NCBI RefSeq assembly: GCF_003086295.3
Contig: NC_092041.1
Coordinates: 94,265,827 to 94,329,826 of the forward strand
Source of the DNA: Arachis hypogaea
Taxonomy: Eukaryota > Streptophyta > Magnoliopsida > Fabales > Fabaceae
DNA length: 64,000 nucleotides
Direction of reading: 5' to 3'
Below are positions 41,230 through 52,530 of the stretch, piece by piece. The notes beneath the pieces are model-generated. The model worked only from the letters and a program-made list of their open reading frames with translations. It was not told where the DNA came from and made no database searches. The stretch's first letter is position 1, and the number at the start of each line of letters is the position of its first letter. The position numbers and the translations under genes are program-made.

Positions 41230-43365
41230 ATGGATAGTTTAAACTCGATTCCTATTGAAAATAATAATGAGACAGAACCAACTCAAGATGATGAGGGTCA
41301 AGCAATTGAAGCACATGTACAAGGAACACAAGAGGAAGGACAAGAAGAAATACAAGAGGGAGGACAAGAAGTTAGCCAAAGTGTGCAAAATAGTCTTAAC
41401 AAAAAAGGATTAACTTCTGAGGCTTAGAAACATTTTAGGAGGGAGCAAATAGATGGAAAGAAAGATTGGAGGTGATACGAAGCAAGGAACTAAGCATTTG
41501 CATGATCACATTAGAATTTGCCCGATTCGTACTGTTAGGGGACCAAAGCAATCAATATTGAAAATAGTGCAGCAATCATCAGGTTCGACAGGAACAGGAA
41601 GGCCAACAGATTCACTTTTGGTTGGAAATTTCACATTTAGTCAAGATGGATCACGACGAGCACTTACAAGATGGGTTATTAGGGACGAACACCCTATGTC
41701 ATTTGTTGAGCAACAGGGTTTTCATGAGTTTATGGCTGAGACTCAACCTTTGTTCAAATTTTATACAAGAAATACACTGAAAAGTGATGTTGAGAAGATG
41801 TATGAAGCTGAAAAGACAAAGCTTCTAAAATTGTTGAAAAAAATTCAAGCCGCATTGCTATAACTACTGACATGTGGAGTGCTGATTATTGAAACAAAGA
41901 CTATATGGCGATTACAGCTCACTTTATTGATGATGATTGGAACTTACAAAATCGGCTTGTAAGGTATTATTTATGCTTTTAGCATCTTTTAAATATTTGA
42001 ATTTTTAATGTCATGATTGTTTATTATATTTACATTACTCTAGGTTTGCATATGTACCTGCACCCCATACTGCTGAAGTTCTTAGTGATACTTTGGTGAA
42101 TTCCTTGTATGATTGAAACATAGATAGAAAATTATCAACTTTAACGGTTGATAATTGTAGTACAAATGATGCCATAATTCATCTTGTGCTTGATAAGATT
42201 TCACCGTTTACCTTTGTTAAGAGAAGGAAACTTTTTCACATGTGTTGTTGTGCTCACATTGTTAATTTGATTGTGAAAGATGGCATGAATGTAATATATG
42301 TTTCTATTGAAAAAATCAGAGATAGTGTTTCTTTTTGGGTTACAACACAGAAGAGGAAAGAAAAATTTGAAGAGACTTGTAGGCAATTAAACATTAATTA
42401 CAGTAGAAAGCTTGCACTTGATTGTAGAACTAAATGGAATTCAACTTATCTAATGCTTGCTTCTGCTTTGCCATATAGAGAAGTTTTTGAGCGTTTAAGA
42501 CACCGTGAATCTTTGTATAAAGTTGTACCATCTGATGATGAGTGGGAAATGGAAAATGAACTTCTTGAAAAATTAGAAGTCTTTTATAGTGTGATTGAAT
42601 TATTCTCTGGCACTTTATATCCAACGACAAATTTGTACTTTCTCAAGGTATGTGAAATGAGATTGACATTGAATGAGTGGTTGCTTAGTCCCAACGAGAT
42701 GATTCATAGAATTATAACAAATATGATTAGTAAGTTTGAAAAGTATTGGGATCAAATTAATGAAGTCATGGCTGTGGGAGCTATCTTAAACCCTAGGTAT
42801 AAGATAAAGTTATTGAACTTTTTTCCCGAAAATATATGGATCTCAAAGTGAGAATCATTTGAGTAAGGTGAAGAAAATGATGAAAGAATTAGTATGTGAA
42901 TATCAACTTAAGGCTAAGGTTAAAAGAAAAGCAACAAATGATGATAGTTCAACTTTTCCTTTGAATGTTGGACATGATGAAGGATATTCAAAGAGAAAAT
43001 TTAACTCTATCTACTTGCAATTTGTGAAAGATTCATCTAAAGACTGTGCTGTGAAAACTGAGTTGGATTTTTATTTGGAAGAGAGTGTTATGGTAGATAA
43101 AACAAATTTGGAAAAATTTGACATTTTGGGCTACTGAAAAAATATTGGAGTGAAATATCCAACTTTACAAAATATTGCAAGAGATTTTTTAGCCATTTCC
43201 ATTTCTACTGTTGCCTCAGAGTCTGCTTTTAGCACCAGTGGTCGAGTTATACATCCACATTGCAATAAATTGGATTGTGAACTTGTTGAGGCGTTAATTT
43301 ACACTCAGCATTGGATACACTCTTCAGGTAAAAGTATTAATAACTCAAATTTTATTTCGTATTAA
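41230..43365 (+). pseudogene. hAT-2 transposase, dead
   Basis: ATG 41230 starts an acidic N-terminus (MDSLNSIPIENNNETEPTQ). TAG at 41425-41427 replaces the expected Trp before KHFRRE at the BED finger. The finger's end is seen as KHLHDHIRICP near 41490. A frame change near 41860 precedes TTDMW, TGA at 41890-41892 follows SADY, and another TGA is near 42113. A good intron lies at about 41962-42043 (AAG/GTATT ... CTCTAG/GTTTGC). The RNase-H-like core follows (HMCCCAHIVNLIVKDG, DCRTKWNSTYLML). The C-terminal dimerisation domain reads STVASESAFSTSGRV near 43207. It belongs to the same superfamily as hAT-1 but is a different family by sequence and termini. Confidence 0.87.
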
Positions 43366-43992
43366 AGTTTAATTTCATGTTAAATTTAACTCTCATAAAT
43401 TATTGGTTGATATAATATAGGTAAATCAGGGTCAAAAATTCCAATTCCTTGGGACTATGTTATGGATATGGAGATTTAGGAGTTTAGGTAATTATTTTTT
43501 TATTATGTCAAATTCTTATTAAATATATGGTATTCTTGTTTATTATGTATGTTAACATATTCATGTTTATGTTGTAGTTTAATAGAGAACATGGAGTTGT
43601 TTGTTGGAAGTTGAAGACTTTATTTTATGACTTTTTTTTAAAAATGGAAGTTGTATTTTAAAATTTTGTTTTATAGACTATGATTTGTTATTTTATATTT
43701 CTTGACTTATAAGTTGTAATCTTGGATAAGATATGTATGTTTGTGTGTTGTAATAATGTTTTGTGGTTTTTTTATATTTTTTAAATTTTTTATAGTAATT
43801 TTCATATAAATGTTCATCATAAACAGATGGGGAATGGGGAGCCGCAGGGAACACGGGGAACGCAGGGAATGGGGATGGGGGCAATTATCCCCCCATGGCG
43901 GGAATCGGGGCGGGGACGGAGACAAAATCTGAGGGCGGAGATGGGGAGAAGGGGGCATCCCCCGCCCCCGCCCAGCCCCATTAACATCCCTA
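43366..43992 (+). other. hAT-2 3' and right subterminal region
   Basis: Possible last small exon near 43420-43490, then AT-rich DNA. From 43828 to 43992 there is very G-rich sequence with many GGGGATGGGG, GGGGAACGG and GGGGCGGGGACGG words that mirror the left end. Frames here are artefacts. Confidence 0.65.
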
Positions 43993-44000
43993 GCTACAAA

Positions 44001-44251
44001 CCCTCCACCATTCCCTAACCCTAAAGCACCACCCTAAATACCACCCTCAACCCCACTACCTCCACCTCTCCCATCTCCACCTCCACCTCTATCTATACAT
44101 CCACCATCTCCACCTCCATCAGCACCTCCACCGACATCATCTCCAAACCCAACACCACCTCCACCACCACTACTATCATCTCCACTTCCTCCAGATCCAC
44201 CACCACCTCTAGCTCCACCATCATCCTCATCTCCACACTTATCATCTCTGA
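44001..44251 (-). pseudogene. Gly-rich stretch of the convergent MULE ORF
   Basis: The plus strand is TCCACCACC-like throughout, so the minus strand encodes Gly/Asp-rich repeats (GGGGG, GGGDGG, GGGGDGRGGGSG) that lead toward the frame at 39812-39369 once hAT-2 is removed. A stop is present near 44035. Low-complexity DNA could produce the same pattern, so the link is inferred from position and continuity. The copia LTR cuts it at 44252. Confidence 0.45.
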
Positions 44252-46229
44252 TGGATATCAGTAGCTAAGAAAAAGGAAGTTGAATCTTAGCCTCTTTTGA
44301 TTTTTGCTTTCAAACTGAGATTCTATTAAGATATTTTGAGTAAGAAACAAGAGACACTTTGATTTTGTCTCTTGATGCGGTAGCAGCAAAAAGTAACACG
44401 GCAATATATCCTGGTTCGGATACTCAGTGCAATGTAGCCTACATCCAGTCTCCATCATAATAATGACGGAATTTAACTATCTTTCAACAAGATTACATTC
44501 ACCAATTCTCCATAGGATTCTAACCAATCTTATCTGGGACAAAACTAGTTTCTAACCCAAACTAGATTTGTCTAGGAACTCACCCTAGCTTTCGACAGCA
44601 AAATACTCACCCAACTTGTAAGAGAATCTCCTCAAGATCATGGCAATAAAATAAAAAAACTTACAAAGAATTTTTGGAATAAACATTGGCTTTTCTCTAA
44701 GTCTAACTCTTTTGCCTTTTTCACTCAATGATTTTTTCTTACAAACCTCACTGTTATACCTTTTACCGTTGAAAATAAAGAAAGACTAGACTGAGAAAAT
44801 AAGATGTTCAATGAGAACCATGAAGGAGAAGAATGGATAGCTCAGTGAGTTATGGGAACCCAAATTTTGTGCTTTCTCCCTTTGCCCGAATCCTTGGCTG
44901 TTCACCCCTTTAATAGAGGAATGAAGCTTCCAAGGCTTGAAACTTGCTTGAGCACTTGTTTGTATTCTTCTCCAAAAATCAGAAGCAGCAGCGGCTTGAT
45001 AGAGGAGAGATAGCATAGAAGTAGTGACTTAATCATACATGCAACTATACCTTCTATCTTCTCTTTCAACCTTTTTCATCTTACTTGTTGAATTTGAACC
45101 CTTCATTCTTGCTTTGCCTCTAAGTCAAATTCTTGAATGTTTATTCATAACAAAGCTCCATGATCTTCAATATTTTTAACTTTCTTCTTCTGTGCTTACA
45201 AAGAGAGTATTTCTTTATCTAACTTCAATGAAGCACAAATCTGGAAACTTCTATTTGATGTTGCTTCAGAAGTGATGTTTATTTTTTTGCCTGAGCCTCT
45301 TTGATTTTCTCTTTTTTGTTTGTCTTTGGAAATTTGCTTTTTGTTTTTCGATTTTGGCCTAGCTGAGAGCTTCCCTTTTTCTTTCTTTTCTTCTGAGAAA
45401 TCACGTGGGTGTTCGTAGATCAGAGAAAGAAGAGAGAGAAGAGAGAATTTGGTTTCAGTGGTGTGGTGTTTGGTTCAGATGAAATGGGATTGAATTGCTT
45501 AGTTAGCAACTAGGTTGAATGAATGGATTTGGATGTGGACCACCATTTGGGCTTAGGTTTGTTCTTAAGTTAGATTCTTTCTTTCCTTTTTGGCTCGATG
45601 CTTGCTTTTTGTTTTTTATGGGAAAGATTTGTAATGGTAGCAAATAAATCTTGGGACATGATTGTATGCGTGGGCCAGATGCCATTTGGGCTTGTTTTCT
45701 TTCTTCTTGAGCCAGTTTTAATTAAATTAATTTTCTGCACACTAAGGTAGTGTTTATTTTGAAGTACTAGAACAGATATTGAGAGACTGAGATTCAGTAT
45801 TATGTTTGTTGGCTCAGAGACTGGTACTAAATTTCTATCTCTGTCTCCAAAATTTCAATATTTCAGTACCTCCAAAAAGTGGAGACACAGGGGACTGAAA
45901 TTTTTAGAGACGAAGACCGAAACTTTAATAATATTTTACACTTAAAATACCCTCATTTCAATTAATTAATTCTAATTTTATCTTTTGTACAAATTAAATT
46001 AGAGATTCATTCTTGTTTCAATTTCTGTCTCCTACTTTACACCAAACAGAATACTGAGATTTATTTCAGTCTTTGTCTCTGAGTCTCTGTCTCTCAGTCT
46101 CAGTTTTTCAATCTCTATCTCTCTATCAAACGCTACCTAAATACACTAACGACAAACATAATTGGTTTTTAACCTAATAATAATATTTAGTCATCATCTT
46201 AAAATGTTGTTATTTCTTCAAACTCAACA
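44252..46229 (-). repeat. 3' LTR of the SIRE-like element
   Basis: On the minus strand it starts TGTTGAGTTTG at 46229, directly after the polypurine tract, and ends TATCCA at 44252; 1978 bp including a 392-bp MITE. Small frames inside are not genes. Confidence 0.85.
45746..46137. mobile_element. Tourist-like (PIF/Harbinger) MITE inside the SIRE LTR
   Basis: Ends GGTAGTGTTTATTTTG and (inverted) GGTAGCGTTTGATAGA extend into imperfect inverted repeats of about 120 bp rich in GAGACTGAGA words. The flanking duplication is TAA (45743-45745 and 46138-46140). 392 bp, no coding capacity. Confidence 0.8.
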
Positions 46230-46240
46230 ATCTCCCCCTT
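46230..46240 (-). other. Polypurine tract of the SIRE-like element
   Basis: The minus strand reads AAGGGGGAGAT immediately before the LTR start TGTTGAG, the classic copia arrangement. Confidence 0.85.
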
Positions 46241-46899
46241 GATGACAAACATTATGAAATGAATTAAAAAAAATGAGAGAAGTTTTAGGAACTTCTCTTT
46301 GATGTTTTCTTTTGATTTGAATCTCTCCCTTTCTTTTGATCACAAGGCTCCCCTGAATTTTACTTAGAAACAATTCCAAACATTCAAGAATTTTACAAAT
46401 AAATTAATATTTCAATGAACCTGTTTGATCACTAGCCACTATATACAAGGCTATTTCTCCATCCAAAAATCATCATCAAAGTAGCCTTAAAACCAATATT
46501 AATAAGAGCTAAACCAAATCATTTCTTAGTAAAAAATCAGATACCAAAAAAAGTATCATTATGCAAATATAATCCATATTTACAATTAGAGTAATATGTA
46601 TAATCAGAGCTATATGAAAAATCATGATTTAAAATAAAGAAAATTGCAGCTAGTAACAGTTTCAACATAACTATTTCAATTCATTTTCACAACACTTACT
46701 CGCTTTTTTGTTATCAGGGAGGGTAAATCTGCACAAAAAATAGTTCAATATGCAAAATAGGTAATAGTGTAGTGTCAAAGCTAGGTTCCTATGACTATTA
46801 CAATCATCTAATAGTAAACAGTATTCAAATAATAAATTCAAAAAACAAAAATTATATCATCAGAAACAAATTTTGAGAAAACAACAGCATGAAATAGGA
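46241..46899 (-). other. SIRE-like 3' untranslated region
   Basis: AT-rich noncoding stretch between the env-position ORF and the polypurine tract. No gene or further insertion seen. Confidence 0.6.
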
Positions 46900-48363
46900 C
46901 TAGGCATCAGATCCCTCATCTTCGGTTTTAAGAGGATCTTCTTCTTGCTCAGGCATTACTTGTTTGTCATCTAAAGAGTCTATGTATTTGAGCAATATTT
47001 CAACTTGACTTTGAGACTTTCTAAAGGAGTTCTTATTTTGAATTGCTAGTTTCCTACCTTGTTGGCTCGAATTAATCATCTGTTTAGTGAGATTTATAAA
47101 CTCTTGTAAGACGTCCTTAATAATGCCATACATTAAGTACTTCTGAGAAGAAGATGTCCCTGCAATAGATGGAGGAGGAATACTTTCCTTCTCTTCTTCT
47201 TTCAAAATCGTGTCCTTGGCTACCTTTGTGCTTTTTTTCTTTGATTGTTTTACTGCACCACCAACCCTGAGATATGAAATTCTGTCTTCTAGGGTTTTAT
47301 TGCTAAGATCAATATCAAAAATACTCAAAGATACAAGTTAAAAACATTCCTTATGGAAGAGAAATATTTTTATCACCTTTGATATAGTATTGTTCAGTAT
47401 TGCATAGAGGACTAAGGTATCACAGAGATGCTCTTTGGAATAAACCACTTTGGGAAATGAGTATGTGAGTGATGAGGTGGTGAAGCTGAACTTTGGCTAG
47501 ACCTAAGGTTGTATGTTTAGGGGTGATTCCATCTATGAGGGATATGTTTTCACATATATTAGCCAATACATCTTTGTGTGAGATACCCATATTATTATCC
47601 CATTTTCCAGAAATGTTGGCATTAACGCCAGCATAATAATAATCAAGGCCTTCACCAATGGTTTCTTTGTTCAAATAAATTTAATAGCCTTTAACATATG
47701 AATGAACAGATTCCTCACTATAGTACATGTTTGTATAAAACTCTCTGACCAAATCAGGATAAACAGGCTTTCTAATCTCAAAGAGTTTTTCCCAGTCCAA
47801 GTAAATAAAATTTTTAACAAAATCGATTCCTTTTGTAGCCAAAGTTTTTAGGTTAGCAACATAAGATGAACATAGAGGTCTTCTAGGAATAATTTCTCTA
47901 CGAAATTCAAAGTTCATACTTGAGAAAAAATGGAGAAAATCATAATGAGAGTGAGGGTGATTACTAAAATAAGATTTAAAGGCTACTAGATCAGGGTTAG
48001 TAAATTCCTTCACTAAGTTAAGAAAAGGCCTTTTGTTACCTTTCGAGGGGCGACTTGAAGGAGCTAAACGTCCTTAAGGACAAGAGGATGAACGAGGAAG
48101 AAGAGAAGTTGGTGATTCTTCATCAGTCATGGGTCTTTTTCCTTTTGCCACATTTGCCCTAGAAGTGCCTTCCTCTTGAGGAGTCGAAGAGGGTCTTTGA
48201 GTGGTGGTTTTTGTCCATGCCATAGGTTCGGGTAGTTGGGAGGAATGAGAGGAAGAGTGTGAACGTATGTGAATGTGATTGTGGGCTTATTGTTTTTGTG
48301 GAGGGTTTCGTGGAGGACGAATGGTACTGGTGCCTCTGTAGGTAGCAACCTTCTTTCTCATCT
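46900..48363 (-). pseudogene. Env-position ORF of the SIRE-like element
   Basis: Minus-strand reading begins at 48363 (MRKKVATYRGTSTIRPPRN) and is basic and S/P-rich. An early stop and several frame changes follow. The conserved part lies at 48013-47420 (FTNPDLVAFKSYFSNH, YPDLVREFYTNMYYSEESVH, GLAKVQLHHLITHILI), and the C-terminus is acidic, ending EDEGSDA near 46903. The VREFYTN and LHHLITHILI motifs and their spacing resemble VQEFYAN and FPHLICHLC of Athila ORF2 in this window. I see no membrane segment. Function unknown; it is not translatable as a whole. Confidence 0.7.
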
Positions 48364-48970
48364 TAAAGAGGTTTGATGGAAGAGAAAGTGGAAGTAGTAG
48401 AGAACATGAGAAGTTATCACATAATAACTGCTTTTAGAAATCCTTTGAGAACATAAAAGGAAATAAATAAAAATGTGATTCAAAGAATTTTGAATTTAAA
48501 ATCAATGCAAGAAATTTTGAAATGACAAGTCAAATAAAGCTTTTGAAAAAAATGAATATGATTTGACTTGAATGAAAAACCTAAAAGCAAATACTCTTTT
48601 GATGTGAATGATCAAAACAAACAAGTAAGGCCCACTTCATAAAATAGAATTTCTTTCTCTTGGGCTCAATGGTGGCTTTAAAGAAACACAATGGACCACC
48701 AAGGATTTAGTCTTGTCCCAGATTAATCAATTTAACCAACACTCAGTCTGAACTTCATAGAACCTAGAGGGAGTCATAATCTGTCTAGTTTTATCTCCTG
48801 TCGACCTGAGAGACAAAAATAACCAGAAAATAATTTTATCACATTTAGTTCAAAAACTCAGCATCAACAATCCCTAATGTAGTTCTCAATTTACAAAATC
48901 TATCGTTACATAGAGGTTTTGTAAAGATATTAGCCAATTGATCTTCAGATTTCACAAATTGTATTTTAAT
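48364..48970 (-). other. SIRE-like spacer between pol and the env-position ORF
   Basis: AT-rich, no domain recognised. The end of the RNase H region grades into it near 48970. Confidence 0.5.
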
Positions 48971-51900
48971 TGTACCTTTTTACATATATTCTCTAATAAA
49001 GTGAAATCTCACTTCAATGTGCTAGTTCTTGAGTGTAAAATAGGGGTTTTAGAAATTTTAATTGCACTCAAGTTATCACAAAATAAAGGGATACTATTGA
49101 CTTGCAATTTGTAATATGCAAGTTGTGTTTTAAGCCAAATCAATTGAGAACAACAAGAAGAAGCGGCTATTATTCAGCCTCAGCAGTGGATAATACAACA
49201 GTAGCTTGCTTCTTGTTTGAGCACACATTCAAGGACTGTCCAAGAAAGCAACAAATCCTTGAAGTGCTTCTTCTATCAACACGGTCTCTAGCAAAATCTG
49301 CATCACAATAACCGACTACACAAAACTCATCAGATTTAGGATACCAAAGACCAAAATCAACAGTGCCATTAATGAATCTAATGATCCTTTTTTACAGCAG
49401 AAAGATGTGATTTTTTTGGATGAGATTGAAATCTAGAACACACGCCAACACTATGAACAATATCCGGTCTAGAGGAAGATAGATACATGAGAGATTCTAT
49501 CATTTATCTATAGCTTGTTTCATCCACATCTTTCCCCATTTTATCCTTTTTCAAGTTTAGAATTTGGATGCATAGGTGTACTCATTGGTTTGGAGTTTTC
49601 TAAACCAAATTTCTTTAATAACTACTTGGCATATTTACTTTGGTGCACAAAAATTCCACTAGGAATTTTTTTGATTTGGAGTCCTAGAAAGAATGTGAGT
49701 TCTTCCATCATACTCATATCAAACTCACTAATCATTAATTTCCAAATTCATCACATAAGGCTTCATTAGCCGATCCAAACACAATTTTAAACAAGTATAA
49801 AATGATCATTAGATTCTTTAATGAAAAGAGTTGTATCCGTAGTACCCTTTTGAAAGCCATTTTCTACAAGAAATAGCTAAGTCTTTCATACCAAAATCTT
49901 GGAGCTTGTCTCAAACCATAAAGCGCTTTAGAGAGTTTAAAAACATGGTTTAGGAAATTTTTATTTTCAAAATCAGAGAGTTGAGCTATGTATACTTCTC
50001 TATCAATAAATCTATTCAAAAAGGCACATTTAACATCCATTTGAAAAAGTTTAAAATCTTTGTCAGCTGCATACACAAGCAATAACCTTATTGCTTCCAT
50101 TCTAGCAACTGAAGGAAATGACTCATCAAAGTCAATGCCCTCCTCTTAGTCATACCCTTGAGCTACTAATCTAGCTTTGTTTCTAACAACACTATCATCC
50201 TCACCCAATTTATTTCTAAAAATCTATTTAGTACCTGTTACCTTCTTACTATTCGGAATAGGCACCAAAGTCCAAACCTCATTCTTTTCAAATTGGACTA
50301 ATTCTTCCTCCATTTCCTTGATCCAAGAAGGATCATCAAGTGCTTCCTTCACAGTTTAGGGTTCTATTTTAGATATGAGAGAAAGATTGTTGAGTTTATC
50401 CCTTTTTCTACTTGAGGATCTTGTGGTAAATCCATGAGATAGATCTCTAATAATGAACTTATGTGGATAGTTCTTCAAGAACTTCCATTCCTTGGATTTT
50501 GGTGAAGTGGTCTCAGGTTGGGTATGATTGAGTTCTGCATTGTTGAGATTTTCAAAGTTGCTGCTTCAGTCGGAGACAAAATAGAATTGTCTCTTGCATT
50601 TTGTTCTGCAGAATCAGGAATAACATTTTCCAAAGTGGTTTCTGATTTGTCTTCACTTTGGTTCTTTTCAGAGCTTAATTCATTTTCAATTCATGCATCA
50701 TTCTCCTCAATAACACTTGAAATGAAGTTAGAATACCAAAATGTAATATGTATGGACTCTTCTATGATTCTATGTTCCTTGAGGTAACCCTATATGCTTT
50801 ACTAGTGGTTGAATAACCAATAAAAATCCCTTCATAAAATTTTGGATCAAACTTTTCGAGATGTCTTTAGTATTTAAAACAAAGCATTTGCATCCAAAAA
50901 TATGAAAATACTTAAGGTTGGGTGGTATTCCTTTCCAATGCTCATGTGGTATTTTCTTTAAGACTTTTGAATAATGGTTCGGTTTAAAATATAACAAGCA
51001 GTGTTTACTGCTTCAGCCCATAAAAATTTTGGAATATCATTTTCACAAAGCATTGTCCTATCCATTCTTGAAGGCTTCTATTTCTCCTTTTAACAACCCC
51101 ATTTTGTTAAGGTATTCTAGGACATGAAAAATTATGAGTAATTCCAAATTCATCACATAATAATTCAAAGTCTTACTTTTCAAACTCCTTTCCATGATCA
51201 CTTCTTATAAAAACTATTTTCAAATCTTTTTTCATTTTGAATCTTTTTGCATAGATTTGAAAAAGAAAGAAAGGCATCATTCTTATGAGCTAAGAAAAGA
51301 ATCCATCTAGATCTTGTAAAATCATCAACCACTACCAAACCATAATGTTTGTCTCCTATGCTTTGAGTCATAGTAGGACCAAAAAGATCAATATGTAGCA
51401 TTTTTAATGGTCTCTTGGTAGAGATATCATCCTTGAGTTTAAAAGAACTATTAATTTATTTACCTAATTGACAAGCATCACAAGTGACGTCTTTCTCAAA
51501 TTTTATGTTTGGAAGACCTCTAACCAAATTCTTTTTTACAAGCTTAGAAATTTGAAACATGCTATCATGTCCTAATTTCTAGCATGTCCTAATTTCTTAT
51601 TCCACAACCATTTTTCAGATTCAATGGAAGTAAAATAAACTATATTTTGTTCTTTTAGTTCCTTCAAAGTGAGTCCATACACATTATTGCATCTTTTAGC
51701 TACAAACATAATTTCATGAGAATTTTCACACACAACTAAGCATTCCAACCTTTTAAAAATGACCAAATAACTTAAATCACATAGTTGGCTAATGCTTAGA
51801 AGATTATGTTTCAATCCATCAACTAAGAGTACAACATTAATGAAGGTGGAGAAAATCTTACCAACCTTATCTACGACCACAATCTTTCCTTTTCTATTAT

Positions 51901-52030
51901 CACCGAAAGTCACAAAGCCTCCATCGTATTTGTCGAGCTTGATGAAGAATGTGGACTTTCTAGTCATACGCCTAGAGCATCCACTATCCAAGTACTACAT
52001 GTCATTCTTCTTCTTGGATGTTAGGCAAAA
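48970..52030 (-). pseudogene. pol of the SIRE-like element: protease, integrase, RT, RNase H, decayed
   Basis: The domains run in copia order on the minus strand. Protease: MDSGCSRRMTRKSTFF (from about 51991). GAG-pre-integrase with WNKKLGHARN near 51590. Integrase core: HIDLFGPTMTQSIGDKHYGL and VVVDDFTRSRWILF (51395-51290). Later integrase: IPHEHWKGIPPNLKYFHIFGC (about 50965-50905). RT: LFQMDVKCAFLNRFIDREVY and KALYGLRQAPRFWYERL (50060-49870). RNase H: CDNLSAIKISKTPILHSRTKHIEV (about 49090-49010). Many stops and frameshifts separate these open pieces, so no enzyme can be made. The integrase-before-RT order identifies Ty1/copia. Confidence 0.88.
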
Positions 52031-52525
52031 CTGTACAATACTTTAAGTGACCTTAGGTATCCAAATCATTTTGGATCCTTTAATGTTAAACCTTCTCGGT
52101 TTCCTAAGAGCATTATATTTACCAATCACTTTGTAAACTTTATCACCAATTTTTCTTTCAAAAATGAAACATTGAATCAGTAAATGACCAACTCTATTGC
52201 ATGTATGACAGAAATTTTTGCTTGCAGATTTTTCAATGTGATTAGGGTTCTGAAAGCGTATGTTTTTTGACGTTGAGGCTTCATTTTCAACACATGATTT
52301 TTCAAAGACAGATTCAGGTTTTTCTTTATAGCCCAACCCAGCCTTCACAAACAAAGGCCTTTGACTAGCTAATAATTTATCCAAGTTTTCAAAACTTTGG
52401 ACAAATTTAGCTAAGTCTTGAGTTAATCCCTTAATCACATTATGAAATCTTTCATTTTCTTCAATGCAATTCAAGTAGGCAACAACAAAATGCTTTCCAT
52501 CAAGACTTTTAATTTCAGATTTAAG
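52031..52525 (-). pseudogene. C-terminal gag of the SIRE-like element
   Basis: Minus-strand frame 52474-52043 contains NFCHTCNRVGHLLIQC, a CCHC-type zinc knuckle (C-x2-C-x4-H-x4-C), and ends in WIPKVT next to the protease. Upstream residues join the gag piece at 62375 across Athila-C, whose target duplication is CCGCT. Confidence 0.8.
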
Positions 52526-52530
52526 CCGCT

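Larger units (their letters stand above)
39821..43992 (+). mobile_element. hAT transposon 2, decayed
   Basis: It is 4172 bp with imperfect terminal repeats TAGGGGTGTC and TAGGGATGTT (reverse of the right end). Flanks are TCTACAAA (39813-39820) and GCTACAAA (43993-44000), 7 of 8 identical. Both ends are strikingly G-rich with GGGGATGGGG-like words. It encodes a hAT transposase with stops and frameshifts. Confidence 0.85.
8325..44251 (+). mobile_element. MuDR-type MULE, dead, split by three large insertions
   Basis: Remaining MULE pieces are 8325-8982, 36756-39812 and 44001-44251, probably continuing beyond the copia element outside the window. The N-terminal coding piece ends at ...VDVVS (8982), and the frame resumes at 36756 with SGGSNRN across a 5-bp TCTCT duplication. 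That shows the Tekay element inserted into the transposase gene. A hAT element at 39821-43992 and a copia element from 44252 cut a second, convergent ORF. Neither terminal inverted repeat pair nor the element's own TSD can be verified here. Confidence 0.75.
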
